From Podospora comata (taxonomy: Eukaryota > Ascomycota > Sordariomycetes > Sordariales > Podosporaceae), in contig CP071498.1 of the NCBI GenBank assembly GCA_017354895.1, forward strand, positions 1,364,001 to 1,428,000: a DNA stretch of 64,000 nt. The letters are read 5' to 3'. This document shows, piece by piece, positions 42,905-54,741 of the stretch; position 1 is the first letter of the stretch; each line of letters begins with the position of its first letter. The notes under the pieces were generated by a model. It ran no database searches, had not been told where the DNA came from, and was given only the letters and a program-made list of their open reading frames with translations. Both the position numbers and the translations under genes were made by a program.

Positions 42905-45844
42905 ATGGCGCAGGACAGCGACCTGTCGAAGACCGCCGACAAGGGCAAGGGGAAGGCTGTAGATGACGAGACACAGAAGGACAAGGCCGCTCAGCCTGTG
43001 GAGAATGGAAAGAAGGATGATGACAAGGCTGAGAGTGCGTTGACATTTGCATGTGCATCATCGACAGCAGAAGCGCTTGCTAACACCATGGTATAGCTTC
43101 AGAAGAGCTTAGCGAGGAGGACCAGCAGCTGAAGAACGAGCTTGATATGATCGTTGAGCGGCTGACTGTGCGTTGCCATATGATTGTCCCTGTTGCTGTG
43201 GAACATCTACTTAACTGTCTAACAGGAATCCGATACGTCCCTCTACAAGCCAGCATTGGAGGCTCTAGGGAGCTCGATCAAGACCTCAACCTCTTCTATG
43301 ACAGCTGTCCCGAAGCCCTTGAAATTTTTACGTCCACATTACGAGACCCTGACGAAGCTCTACGATGAATGGCCAGCGAGCGATGACAAGAACTCCCTTG
43401 CCGATGTGCTCTCGGTGATCGGCATGACCTTTTCTGACGAAGACCGCCAAGATACTCTCAAGTACCGATTGCTTGCGCCCACGCAAGATATCGGCTCATG
43501 GGGTCATGAGTATGTTAGGCATCTTGCTCTGGAGATCGGCGAGGTCTACGGGAAGCGCATTGCCGCCGATGAGCCAACAGCGGACCTTGTGGACCTTGCC
43601 TTGGCCTTGGTTCCCCTGTTTCTCAAGAGCAACCAGGAGGCCGACGCTGTCGATCTAATGAGCGAGCGTAAGACTTGCCTCCCTCGATTTTTCTTAGGAA
43701 CCTGGAAAGCTAACATCATCGCTCATAGTCGAGATTATCGAAGAGCTGCCAAAGTTCGTGGACGAGAACACATATGGGAGAGTCTGCTTGTACATGGTGT
43801 CCATGGTCAACCTGCTCACATACCCCGACAACGAACAGTTCCTCCGTGTAGCCCATGATATCTACAAGACCTACAAGCAGTACACACAGGCCATGGTGCT
43901 TGCCATCAGACTCAACGACCTCGAACTCATTGAAGCCGACTTCCAAGATGCCCCTGATCTGGCGCTCAAGAAGCAGCTTTCCTACTTGATTGCGCGCCAA
44001 AGAATATGGCTCGACAGCGATACGACCGATGACGAAGAAATTCAAGAGTGCCTCTCTAACGTCAAGCTTCCCGATCACTTCAAGGCCCTGGGCAAGGAGC
44101 TCAACATTCTCGAGCCCAAGACCACCGAAGACATCTACAAGAGCCACCTCGAGAGCAGCCGCGTCGCCGGCCTGACCAACTTTGACTCGGCCCGCCACAA
44201 TTTGGCTGCCGCATTCGTCAACGGGTTCGTGAACGCAGGCTTCGGAAACGACAAGATGATGCTGGTTGCAGGCGACAAGGAGAGCTGGGTATGGAAGACA
44301 AAGGATGAGGGTATGATGTCCACAGTGGCCTCTCTGGGCACGCTTCTCATGTGGGACATCGAGAATGGGCTTGATCAGGTAGATAAGTACACCTATCTTG
44401 AGGAGGAGCCAATCCAGGCCGGTGCTTATCTTGCAATTGGCATCATGAACTCTGGCGTTCGGTTGGACTCTGAGCCTGCCATGGCTCTTCTTGCAGACAA
44501 CGACAAACTTGCCCACAAGAACCCGCTGATCAGGGTATCGGCGATTATGGGATTAGGTCTTGCTTATGCTGGGTCTAACAAGGCAGAGCTTTTGGACTTC
44601 CTGTTGCCCATCATCACCGATACGACTCAGCAGATGCGGGTATCCGCCATGGCTGCTCTTGCTTGCGGGTTGGTATTCGTGGGCTCTTCTAACCCCGAAG
44701 TTACCGAGGCCATTATCACCACGCTCTTGGACGATGACCGCAAGGGTCAACTCACCGACAAGTGGACACGATTCCTTGCTCTTGGTCTGGGTCTTTTGTT
44801 CTTCGGGCGCCAAGAGGAGGTGGATGTCATTCTGGAGACTCTCAAGGCGGTCGAGCACCCGATGGCGAAGCCTACCTCTGTCCTTGCTTCGATCTGCGCT
44901 TGGGCCGGAACTGGTGCTGTGTTGAAGATTCAGGAGCTGCTCCACATTTGCAACGAGCACTTGGAGGAGTCAGAAGAGAAAAAGGGCGACGAGCTCTTGC
45001 AGGCCTATGCTGTTCTCGGTATCGGTATTATTGCGATGGGTGAGGATGTCGGCCAGGAAATGGTTCTCCGGCAGTTCGGCCACCTCATGCACTATGGCGA
45101 GGCCAACATTCGCCGAGCCGTACCCCTGGCTATGGCTCTTGTCAGCCCAAGTAATCCCCAGATGAAGGTGTACGATACACTTTCTAGATACAGTCACGAC
45201 AACGATAATGATGTTGCCATCAACGCCATCTTTGCCATGGGTCTGGTCGGTGCCGGTACCAACAACGCCAGGTTGGCTCAGCTTCTGCGCCAGCTTGCGA
45301 GCTATTATCACCGGGATCAGGAAACCCTCTTTATGGTTCGCATTGCGCAGGGTCTTGTTCACATGGGCAAGGGCACCCTCTCCATCAACCCCTTCCACAC
45401 CGATCGCCAGATTTTGTCACGGGTATCGGCTGCTGGTCTCCTCACTGTTCTTGTGGCGATGATTGATGCCAAGCAGTTCATCACCTCGGACTCGCATTAT
45501 CTGCTTTACTTCCTTGTCACAGCTATGCATCCACGCTTCCTTGTAACGTTGGACGAGAACCTCAAGCCATTGACTGTCAACGTGCGCGTTGGTCAGGCTG
45601 TGGATGTGGTTGGCCAGGCTGGTCGCCCCAAGACGATCACTGGGTGGCAGACACAGAGCACGCCAGTGTTGTTGGCGCATGGTGAGCGTGCTGAGTTGGA
45701 AGATGAGGAGTATATTAGCTTGAGCAGTACCCTGGAGGGTCTGGTTATTCTGCGCAAGGTAAGCATTTCCGGTTAACTTACCCATTCTTCCAGGAGGCTG
45801 ACATGCTTTTCTTACAGAACCCCGATTGGGAATCAGGCAAATAA
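42905..45844 (+). CDS. rpn1: 26S proteasome regulatory particle non-ATPase subunit RPN1
   Basis: Five exons, 42905-43034, 43097-43167, 43226-43667, 43729-45758 and 45818-45844, join in frame to 899 residues, the usual size for Rpn1. The N-terminus is Lys/Asp/Glu-rich (about 45 residues), then EEDQQLKNELDMIVERL begins the helical N-domain. The centre holds the proteasome/cyclosome repeats, seen as recurrent Gly/Ala-rich helices such as SAIMGLGLAYAG, SAMAALACGLVFVG and NAIFAMGLVGAG (about residues 400-720). The last exon is only 27 nt and encodes NPDWESGK. Rpn1 sits in the base of the 19S particle and docks ubiquitin-like shuttle factors and the deubiquitinase Ubp6. Confidence 0.95.
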
Positions 45845-46592
45845 GGGTCTTGTGTCAGCGGAAGGATAGGGTGGGTATTTGGTGGTTTCTAGCAATAGGT
45901 TTTTCTTACCTACCTCGCAAAGTGATAGAGGAGGGGAAAAGAGGGCTTTTATGCGACACTACATTGTACAGTACAAATAAAGGATTGGACTTGCTGAGCG
46001 TTCAAGCAAATTGAAGCGCAAGTCGAATTGCCCTTGTAGGTCTCCAACCTATTTTGGTTTCAAGATACAGCCTCACACCTCCATTGCCATAAGCTATATC
46101 ACCAAGCCATTGCCAATCCTGCTAACCTCCCCTTTTCTTTTTATTTCCCGCAAAACTCAACGTGATCTGCTTTCATTGTCATCTGCTTCTCTTCTCCTTG
46201 TTGGTAAGAGAGAGATATTTTGTGAGATTGGCGGACGGAGTGCTATGACGCTACAGGAACACACAGAAACCACACTATCACACATGGCATCATCTTGACG
46301 GACACGTCGAGTATTGAGATCCGAACTACCCGTTTCCATGTCAAAATTCAATTCAACCCACGACGACGCTAAACGCCCTGCTGTGAGGTTTCACAAGTTC
46401 TTGACAAGAGAAAAGAGCAGCGAGATATGAACCCGCAATATGACACACAGACATAGACGCAACGAGAGAGAGAAAGAGAGGAAAAAAGACAGATTCCATA
46501 CAGACAGGACCCAACAACCTTATCCCCATCCCCATTTTCAATCACACAACAAGCTCCCTCTCTCCTCCTTTTCTTCCCTCCCATCCTATCAC
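45845..46592. other. Convergent intergenic, rpn1 / sec1
   Basis: 748 nt containing two 3' UTRs. Apart from a purine-rich patch at 46455-46490 nothing stands out. Confidence 0.5.
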
Positions 46593-48782
46593 CTATTTAT
46601 CCTTCTTAATCCCAAAAATATTCCTCTTCTTCTTCTTCTTCTCCTTATCCTCCCCCATTCCCACCGAAGCCCCTGTAGCAGTACTACTCGTCCTCTCATG
46701 GCCCCCACCTCCCCCAGACGGGCCCCCTGGGCCACTACTCAACGTCATCTGCCCCAACGCCTTCGTCGGCGGCCTAGGACCCCCAGGGGGCATCTGCCCC
46801 CCCATTCCCATCCCTGGCGCCCCACCCCCGGGTTGCGACGGCCTCACCTGCTGCTGCGGTGGCGGCGCCGGCCGTTCAAACAGATGCGCGGGCGCCTTCT
46901 TGGGGGGTTCATCCATCGGCAGCTTCAACCTCCTCCTATCCGACTTCAGATGCCGCAAATCTTCGACGAATTTATTCGGCGTCTGCATGTGCGACGTAAC
47001 CAAGTAAACATCCCGATTGTGTTTTTCGGATACTTCATAGCAGGCTCTAGCTTCGGAATACGTCGCTCCACCCGCGACAAAAACAATGATGCGCTGTCGG
47101 TTTTCAACTTGGCGGCGGTTGGCAGAAGCCCACCTCGGAGCGGCAGAGCGGAGGGAACCCTGGGTTTGAAACGCGTCATCCGCCTGTCCGCCTGCTTGGG
47201 GTGGGATGACATAAGGGAAGGAAGTCTGATCCAAGGTTCCAGAGCAGAGGTCTTCAAGCATGTGTTTAACCGCTGGTTCGAATCTCGAGAGGGCATATTC
47301 CTCGCTCTGGACAGCGGTTTTCGTATTAGGGGGGAAGAGAGGGGTGTTGGGTTGACGTGGGGGGACCTCTTTGAGTTGAGCTTTCAGGGGGCGAGCACCG
47401 AGTAATTCGAGGTTTTCTATCGCTGCCTTGTCGGTACTTTCTCTAGATCGTTGCAACGATGCATGCCATAACAACCGAAGAAGATCCTGGTCGATCATCC
47501 CGTCGCGGTAGAGGGCGTACAGCGCCACGAGCCGGAGACGGTCGGTGGGGGCAACGTCTTGGTCGTCTAGCAGACGAACAACTTGGTCGAGGATATTTTT
47601 GGGCTTCTTGAGGTCTTCGTCGAGGCCGGTGGCGAGGGTTTGTTCCACTGAGGCCACCTCGGAGAGCTTGAACTTTTGGAAGATGTTCATGGCTTCTTGC
47701 GCCATGGTAAGATGTAGACTATAGGCTTGCTTCATCTCTTGGAACTGAGGGAGGCCGGCCAACATATCTCGAATGTCGTTGAGGCTGGTCTCGTTTTCGT
47801 TCTTTCCGGCGAAGTTGGGGTTTTTCGCGATGAAACTCTTGAAGTCTCCCATCAGCTTCGCGATTGTATCCGCCATGTGCTTGTGCCTGTTATCCACCCA
47901 TAACTTGTCTTTCTCGGTTATCTCCACATCCTTCTCTTCGGCCTGGGGTAACCCTTCGTTGATCACCATATGATAGGTAACTGCTCCGTTCGGTTGCTCC
48001 CTGAGCGGTAGTACATCGTGGATGAATGATTGGTAGGAGAACTCGTGAAGTAACGGCGCCATCAGATCCATAGACCGGTCCGTGATTAGCAACACTGACT
48101 GAGGCCGGGTAGTTTGTGGCGGAAAGTTCTGGTCCACTTTTTGTAGCCGCTCGATCTCGTTTTGGAGGAAGCGAGCCAGGTGAAAGGAAAGAACTCCAGC
48201 TTCATGGGTCGCGGTCTGCGGCGCATAGTAGCGTATCCTCGGTGCTTCTCCAAGTGTGTGGCAGACAGAAGCTATCTTTTGCGCCAACGTCGTCAAGTGC
48301 CGTGCTACTAGATCATTGCAACTGGGATTATATAGCACTTGAAAGCTGGACGGGTCTTGGAAGGTAACCAAGTGTGATTCTCGGGGGTAGAAGTCGACGA
48401 AGAGGTTTTGAGGGGGAGCTGCTATTTGCCTCCGGGCAGCATCAACACGCCGTGCTAGGGCATCGGGCAGAACCCCGGTCCATATCAAAAACGCACTTCG
48501 GTAGCGGCGGCGTTCGAAATCGGCCATGAGGCAATCAACGGCAAATGGTGTAGGCGATATCACGTAAATTGCGTCCATGGTTGGATTGGGCTCCCGGCGC
48601 TCCTCGATCCTCTCGATGTTCGCGATATTATGGTTGAGAATGTCATCTTCGTTGACGGTGGTGTCAAGAATCGCCTGTGTCGTCTCATCGAGCACCAAAA
48701 CCTTCCAATCTCCTCGGGTGGTATTACGAATGATGTCGATGATGGACTTTTGGTGCTCCTTGATTATCGAGACTCCCTCCAT
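46593..48782 (-). CDS. sec1: Sec1/Munc18 protein SEC1, exocytic SNARE regulator
   Basis: A single exon of 729 codons starting at the ATG 48782, with the family opening SIIDIIRNTTRGDWKVLVLD a few residues in. SM-family blocks follow: MDAIYVISPT (domain 1), LLITDRSMDLMAPLLHEFSYQS (domain 2/3 junction) and a late IIVFVAGGATYSEARACYEVS segment near residue 590. Sec1 binds syntaxin-type (Sso) SNARE complexes at the plasma membrane and is needed for exocytosis at growing tips. About 100 C-terminal residues form a Pro/Gly-rich low-complexity tail that ends in a Lys-rich cluster, an addition of the kind seen in fungal Sec1. The absence of introns is notable beside its intron-rich neighbours. Confidence 0.93.
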   Translation of the reverse strand: MEGVSIIKEHQKSIIDIIRNTTRGDWKVLVLDETTQAILDTTVNEDDILNHNIANIERIEERREPNPTMDAIYVISPTPFAVDCLMADFERRRYRSAFLIWTGVLPDALARRVDAARRQIAAPPQNLFVDFYPRESHLVTFQDPSSFQVLYNPSCNDLVARHLTTLAQKIASVCHTLGEAPRIRYYAPQTATHEAGVLSFHLARFLQNEIERLQKVDQNFPPQTTRPQSVLLITDRSMDLMAPLLHEFSYQSFIHDVLPLREQPNGAVTYHMVINEGLPQAEEKDVEITEKDKLWVDNRHKHMADTIAKLMGDFKSFIAKNPNFAGKNENETSLNDIRDMLAGLPQFQEMKQAYSLHLTMAQEAMNIFQKFKLSEVASVEQTLATGLDEDLKKPKNILDQVVRLLDDQDVAPTDRLRLVALYALYRDGMIDQDLLRLLWHASLQRSRESTDKAAIENLELLGARPLKAQLKEVPPRQPNTPLFPPNTKTAVQSEEYALSRFEPAVKHMLEDLCSGTLDQTSFPYVIPPQAGGQADDAFQTQGSLRSAAPRWASANRRQVENRQRIIVFVAGGATYSEARACYEVSEKHNRDVYLVTSHMQTPNKFVEDLRHLKSDRRRLKLPMDEPPKKAPAHLFERPAPPPQQQVRPSQPGGGAPGMGMGGQMPPGGPRPPTKALGQMTLSSGPGGPSGGGGGHERTSSTATGASVGMGEDKEKKKKKRNIFGIKKDK

Positions 48783-50428
48783 TGCGGGCGCGATCAGGCC
48801 GGACCCTTGTTCAGGTTCTCGGCACTCGGCAAGCTGTCTAGGATCTGGGGTGTCTCGAAGAATGTACGGAAGGGTTGCCGGTCATGAATTCAATTTCGCA
48901 ATCAAGCAGCGCCAGACAGGAGCAGAGGCAGGATTTCTGAGGTTGCGATCAAGCCGAAACTCGAAACACGGAGCGCAAGTTGGGCCTACTGCAAGACGTC
49001 CCCACTACAACTGCCAGCAACAGGATCGCGGCGCGTGCCACCCGCCGAGCCTCCTGCAGCCCAGAACCCTAACCCTTTCAAGCTAGGCATTGAGGTATTG
49101 GGGTCCATGTTATCGATAAGCCCCCGCATTCTTCAGTGGACCTTTAACCACAGCCAAGGAAATGGTTTGGCAATGATCTCATTCCCAGACTCCATTTCAG
49201 TTTCTTCGAGCTTTGTTGAAAACCAGCCTCCTCAACAGTTTGAGGCGAATAGATATCCAAGAGTGCTGCCTAGATTTTGTATTACCATATCAAAAGCATT
49301 CAACATGACCCAGAGACCTGGTTACCGGACGGCTGAGGTTCCATTCTTCAAGCACGGTGCACCGGGTGCAGTTTTGGTGGGTGCTGGGCACTGGCCTTGC
49401 TGCACCACTACGGCGCGGGAACCCTTGGCTCCGATCAAGTTCCATAGCCCAGCCCCCCCGCAGTCGATTGCCGTAGGGTGCCGTGAGTCTGCCAATTGGT
49501 CTCCCCCGATTAATGATCACAGATATTCCGACAGTTTGGAACCGACATTATGAGCCGCAATGCGGGCTTTGCGTAACGGCATGGGAAAGGGGTGTTTTGG
49601 TGATAACTTCGGGAGCAATAACATCGTGAGATGGCCTGGTGAGGCATCAACCGCCTCCCCCTTCGACGACGGCGTTTCGACGCCGATCACCAGGCCGGCC
49701 CAATGTTTGACCGAGCTACAGAAACCGTACATGAGCCCTCCGGTCTGCGGGGAAGCCGGAAATACATGAAAGACTCCCAGGATCATCTTCCCTCCATGAT
49801 CCCATCGAACCACCAGACCGCTTCACAAGCACAGCCCACCTTTGCCCACGTTGCGTACCTTGACCTTGCTCTCAGGAGAGACGAAAGCGGCCGCTATCCC
49901 TCGTCTGGTTTTCACTACTTCTTCATTACTGCATGTCACACATGGCTGGTGATACGACTGCATCACTGGCTTGGCCTTGACAATGTCCCTCCAATCGACA
50001 AGGCTTCTCGCTTGCCATTTCCTGCATGCTTCTCTTATCAGAATGTAAGTTGTCGGTGAACCCCACCGGAAACTAGGATCTTAGCTCTTCGATCCCCTGT
50101 TTGCTCATATTAGACGCATACATTGGACATGACCTACATGACAAAACTGTGAATGTCATGGGGAGGAGCGCAAGAATTCCACCATGCAAGAATTCATGAG
50201 TGAATATGCGAATGAGGATGCTAGACCCGCTTGCCCACTAGCAATGGGAGCAACAGGATGAGGATGGGATGGTCTCTTAAGGGCGGGTGCTCCCCACGGC
50301 TTGACTAGAAAATACAATCGTACTCTTGTCCTGTGTCTTTCTCTCGCGACCCCAACGTAGTCTTGACACTTGTTGCTGCCCTCGACCTCTTGCGTTCACT
50401 TACGGGACAACCGTCCCAATCGCCCATC
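48783..50428. promoter_or_regulatory. Divergent intergenic, sec1 / permease
   Basis: 1.65 kb between divergent genes. It contains both promoters. Short open frames around 49035-49553 and 49517-49813 have no motifs, so I call no gene. C-rich leader sequence precedes the permease ATG. Confidence 0.5.
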
Positions 50429-52211
50429 ATGAGTCACTCTCAGGACTCCGACCTCGAGAGACAGGAGCCTCACACCTTCAAGAGCGCCCTGACATCCATC
50501 CTCACCGTCAAGGATGGCGAGGTCTACGAGACTCATCCTGATAAGAATCCCAAGTGGTACCAGAAGCTGCTTGACATCGGCGTCGAAGAGAATGGCATCA
50601 AGCCAGTACCGCTTGAGCAGCGGACGTGTACGCAGTATAACAACTTGTTCACGGTCTTCTTCACCTGTCTTCTCTGTCTACTTCCGTGGGTCCATTTTCC
50701 CGTATTCCTGTCAGCATGGACCTCACTAACCCGAAGGATCTGGCCCCAGTATCCCAACCGGCATGCTCGCCACGTTGGGCATGGGCATGAACTTGAGGGA
50801 CGCCTCTCTCGTCATCGTTTTCTTTGCCATGTTGACTTGCATTCCGCCTGCCTTTATGGTGATTGGTGGCATGGAGACTGGGCTAAGGCAGTTGATTCAA
50901 GCGAGATATTCCTTTGGGTACGTAATGCTCACTCTTCCTCCCCTATTTATCATTTTTCCTCTTTCTATCTGGTCGAAATACTAACCAGCCTAGCCGCTAC
51001 CTCGTCACCATTCCCCTTCTCCTCAACGCTGCCACTCTAACTGGCTTTTCCTTGCTCTCAGCCGTGGTGGGCGGCCAAACCCTCGCCTCTCTCAACCCAA
51101 ATCAGCTTTCGGTCAACATCGGTATTATCATCACCTGTCTTGTCTCCTTTGCCGTATCCCTCTTTGGCTTCAAGGCAGTCCACTTCTGGGAAAGATGGAC
51201 CTGGATCCCCAACCTCATCGCCATTGTCATTGCCTTGGGCTGTGGCGGCAAGTATCTTCACCTGCAGACAAACAACCCACCGGCAACCGCTTCTCAGGTC
51301 ATGACGTTGGGTGCTCTGATCGCGGGGTATTTCATTACATTTGGAGGCACGGTGTCAGATTACAGCATCTACCACAAACCAAACGTTGTGTCTCGGTAAG
51401 CCTCCCCCTTTTCTTCTCTATCCAGACAACGTCAAAACACTGCCCGTCTTTTGTTCTCCTAAAGCATCCCACACCGACTTTCTAACCACCCTTGTCCCCG
51501 CCAAATTCCAGATTCCGCGTCTTCGCCTACACCTACTTCGGCCTCCTCCTCCCGTCGGTCCCCCTTCTCATCCTCGGCGCCGCGATAGGAGGCTGCACCC
51601 CCAACATACCCTCCTGGTCCGCCGCCTACGCCACCACAGGAATAGGAGGCATCTTGTACCAAATGCTCGTCCCCGTCCTCGGCAACTTTGGGAAATTCAT
51701 CCTCGTCCTTTTGGCCCTCTCCGTCATAGGAAACATTGCCATCTCGATGTACTCCATCAGCGTCAACCTCCAGCAGCTCCTGCCGTTTTTCGCACAAGTT
51801 CATCGGTTTTTCTTTATTTTTGTGGCCATGGGACTGTTGATTCCGTTTGCGATCAAGGCGGCTGAGGCGTGGGAGGAAAGTTTGACGAACTTCCTCGCGG
51901 TGATTGGGTATTGGGCTGGGTGTTTTGATGCGGTTGTCATAACAGAATTGGTGGTGTTTAGAAAGGGGGATTATAGCAGTCATGATCACAAGATCTGGAA
52001 TGTTGGACGGAAATTACCGCCGGGGGTGGCGGCGCTGGGAGCGAGTTTGTTGAGTTTGGGATTGGTGGTTCCGGGAATGGCGGCGCCGTGGTATACGGGC
52101 CCGTTGGCGAAGGTTACGGGGGATATTGGGTTTGAGAGCGCTTTTGTCGTGACGGGGTTGGGGTATTTGGTTTTGAGGTGGGTTGAGATCAAGGTGGTGG
52201 GACATGTTTGA
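50429..52211 (+). CDS. NCS1-family purine-cytosine permease (Fcy2/FcyB-like)
   Basis: Four exons, 50429-50685, 50750-50917, 50994-51395 and 51512-52211, give 508 residues. The join at intron 1 yields LLPIPTGMLATLGMGMN, a conserved NCS1 junction. A hydrophilic N-terminus with ETHPDKNPKWYQKLLDIGVEENGI-type sequence leads into about 12 hydrophobic spans. Segments GGMETGLRQLIQARYSFG and the FGGTVSDYSIYHKP block fit the purine-cytosine branch, proton symporters for adenine, guanine, hypoxanthine and cytosine at the plasma membrane. In the final loop ITELVVFRKGDY is also typical. The ATG at 50429 was preferred because the in-frame sequence upstream lacks an ATG. It ends 65 nt from the convergent rib7 gene. 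Confidence 0.9.
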
Positions 52212-52276
52212 TTTGTTTAAATGGCATACTTGGCATGTATATGCCTAAACAGACAGTTAACCTAGTATTAGCTGGC

Positions 52277-53059
52277 TCAACTGCGCAAAATCCTCCCGCA
52301 AAGCACCACGTCTTCGCCGTGAGGTTGCCAGGATACATCCCACAGCTTCAGTTGTGACGTCTGTCCTTGTTGTCGTGAGGGTGAGACTACCACCCCGCCT
52401 TTGCCGAGCCAAGTTGGGGCGATGGTGATGATTACCGAGTCGACGAGGCGGTGCTCTGGGTCGATGAGAAGAGAGTTGATCACCTCCCCTCCTCCCTCTA
52501 CCATGACACTTCTCACTCCTTGCTCCCCCAAAACACTTAACACATCCCCCCATTTAAACCTCCCGTCCTCCCCAGTTTCCAAAAACAAAAACTTGCCCCC
52601 TACACGTTCCAGCAACTCTCCCCGCTCCTTGGTCTCCCCTCCCCTCTTAGTCACCACCCAAGGGCCCTTCCCCTTAAACTCAGCCGCTAGACGGATTACC
52701 TGGCTGTCCTCGGTGAAGTCCCAGCGACCTTTTGGGTCGAGGATGATAGGGCGGGGTTGTTGGTCGAGAGAGGTGATGCTTCCTAGCCGGGAGTTGAGGG
52801 CTGGGTTGTCGACGAGTGCGGTGGTGCACCCGACGAGGATGGCGTTGTGGCGGGTGCGGAGGTAGTGCGTCATTGATTTGGAGTAAGGGCCGGAAAGGGT
52901 TGTGCGGACGCCTGGGGCGAGGGAGAGGGACGCATCGAGGGAGGTGGCGTAGGTGAGGGTTAGGTGTGGTTTTGAGCTTGGAGAGGGGGAGGTAATGGGG
53001 AGGTAGGGTTCTAGGGGTGGAATGGAGGTGGGGGGGAAGGAGAGGGTTTCGCGGGACAT
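52277..53059 (-). CDS. rib7: Riboflavin biosynthesis reductase RIB7
   Basis: A single exon of 260 residues from the ATG at 53059. It is 2,5-diamino-6-ribosylamino-4(3H)-pyrimidinone 5'-phosphate reductase, the NADPH-dependent side-chain reduction after GTP cyclohydrolase II in the fungal riboflavin route. Family marks are LTYATSLDASLSL near residue 35, ILVGCTTALVDNPALNSRL near residue 75, RPIILDPKGRW, and MVEGGGEVINSLL in the nucleotide-binding region near 205. An in-frame extension upstream of 53059 exists but has no family features. Length is as in yeast Rib7 (about 245). It overlaps nothing and converges tightly on the permease. Confidence 0.92.
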   Translation of the reverse strand: MSRETLSFPPTSIPPLEPYLPITSPSPSSKPHLTLTYATSLDASLSLAPGVRTTLSGPYSKSMTHYLRTRHNAILVGCTTALVDNPALNSRLGSITSLDQQPRPIILDPKGRWDFTEDSQVIRLAAEFKGKGPWVVTKRGGETKERGELLERVGGKFLFLETGEDGRFKWGDVLSVLGEQGVRSVMVEGGGEVINSLLIDPEHRLVDSVIITIAPTWLGKGGVVVSPSRQQGQTSQLKLWDVSWQPHGEDVVLCGRILRS

Positions 53060-54354
53060 TTTTATATTGGGGGTATGATGTGTAGATGCAAGCGGTGGTG
53101 TATAAGCGGGGCAGGTATATGTGAGTTCAATATGAGACCAAAAGGCCTCAAGTTGCTGGCTGTGGTGATTCACCCCTGCCAAGAAATAAGGGGGAAGACA
53201 ATCGGTCAGAAAAAAAGCCGGTGATGTAACCTTGACCGGGGATCAGAGCCAACGGAGGTGAGGCGGTCTCGATCGGCCGGTGCAAATACCGGCGATGACT
53301 GCAAAGGCGGGTTGCTGATGCGATGATGCCACACAAAGAGCAATCATGATCAGTTGTCAATCAAGACGCCGCCGATGACAGCAGTCACTGGCAGCTGGCA
53401 GTGTAGCTTGTGCAGAAGCAAGGAGCAATCAATGTGGGGTTCATAGCTTGCATTAAATGCCACGAGGTTGCAGTCATGGCTTGTGGATAACTCCTCATCA
53501 AACACTCCACTCTATCCTTCTCGATGGCAAGGCTTACTCGCTGACACGAACGCCATTGACGCTCTCATATGATAGACGCTGGTTTCACTCACGCTCAAAA
53601 CTTGATGTAGCTACATGGATAAGAGATGGTTGACGACGCTTCGTGGCGCAGCAGCCGGAGATATCGCGCAACCACCAAGTTCTAGAATGCAGGGTGTCAA
53701 TGTTCCAAAATGTAGTGGCACATGATAGGGGACCTGAATGAGACACCCAAGGTTTGACCGGAGCAGAACATCAGGCTCTGAGAGCAACCCTCCCGAGGCT
53801 CCCGTGATTTGCCATTGAATCCGATTCTTTGTCCATGGTTGACACATTTGTCGAGCTCTCCCTTGGTTCCCCTCTTCTCTTCGTCTGGTCTTTTGCTCTC
53901 CACCACCTGGAATTGAATTACTGCAAAAAGAAACACGGATCGTCCGAGTATCTCTCAAGTATCATCTGTACGCGTTAGCTTGAGGCTTGAGGCCAGCTGC
54001 GCACCCGACCTGTGTCCTATAACTCAGCGCACTCTTGCCCCGCACCCCGGAGGCGGACTTGCGCCTCGTCACCCGCGACCGTTCCATCCAAATTTCAGAT
54101 TTCGACCCGAGCGAACAACAAAGTTTCCCACCCTGGTCATCGCCACGCAAGGACAAACCTTGATAAACCGAACCACCCCCATCTTCTTTACCTCGCTTAA
54201 TTTGGCTATCGCAAACTCCTTCCCCGAACTCCCCTATTTTATTCACCACAACAAGCAAACCAAACTCCAGTCGCCTCTCCGATTTCGCATCATCGTCGTC
54301 GCTGTCGCGGATCGCCTAATCATCGTCGTCCATCAATCAAATCCGTCAATCACC
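53060..54354. promoter_or_regulatory. Divergent intergenic, rib7 / CYSTM gene
   Basis: 1.3 kb with two promoters. From about 54000 the sequence is a C-rich leader running to the CYSTM ATG. I looked for an FMN riboswitch-like fold upstream of rib7 and saw none of its conserved words. No gene is supported. Confidence 0.5.
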
Positions 54355-54741
54355 ATGTCGCAAAAGCACGATCAGCCTCCCGCCTACGGCGCTCCTCCCC
54401 CCGGCGCTCCCCAGCAGGCTTACTACCCACCCCAGGGCGGCCCTCCCCCTCAGGGTCCCTATGATCAGCAACAGCCTTACTACCAGCAGGGCCCTCAGAT
54501 GGGCTATGGCCAACAGCCACCTCCCGGCGCGTATTACCAGCAGCAGGGCCCGTATCCTCCTCAGGGACAGTACTACCCACCGCAGCAACAAGAGAAGAAG
54601 GGACCTGTGAGTGAACCCGACTGATATCCGCGCGTCGCGCAGATGCAGAATGCCGATATTGACTGACTTCGATGGTAGGGTTTCTTCGAGGCGTGCTTGG
54701 CCGGTATGGCGTGTTGCTGCTGCTTGGACATCCTGTTCTAA
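54355..54741 (+). CDS. Small Pro/Gln/Tyr-rich CYSTM-domain protein
   Basis: Two exons, 54355-54606 and 54679-54741, phase 0, encode 104 residues. The body is low-complexity Pro/Gln/Tyr/Gly with recurring PPQG and YYQQ words. The second exon alone encodes the CYSTM module: an amphipathic start GFFEACLAG followed by four consecutive Cys and LDILF. CYSTM proteins are tail-anchored, often palmitoylated peripheral membrane proteins linked with stress tolerance in fungi and plants. Without splicing, the frame runs into a stop after exon 1 and loses the Cys-rich anchor, so retention of this intron would give a soluble form. Function here is inferred from family only. Confidence 0.85.

Noticed and set aside
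43716-44516. 266-codon antisense open frame inside rpn1
   Set aside because: Shadow of the rpn1 coding strand, with no features of its own.
46440-47405. 321-codon + strand frame over the 3' part of sec1
   Set aside because: Antisense to the Pro/Gly-rich SEC1 tail. Its Arg/Pro/His composition mirrors that low complexity.
53060-53300. FMN riboswitch upstream of rib7
   Set aside because: None of the conserved FMN-element words or junction pairings could be found. Fungal rib7 genes are not known to use one.
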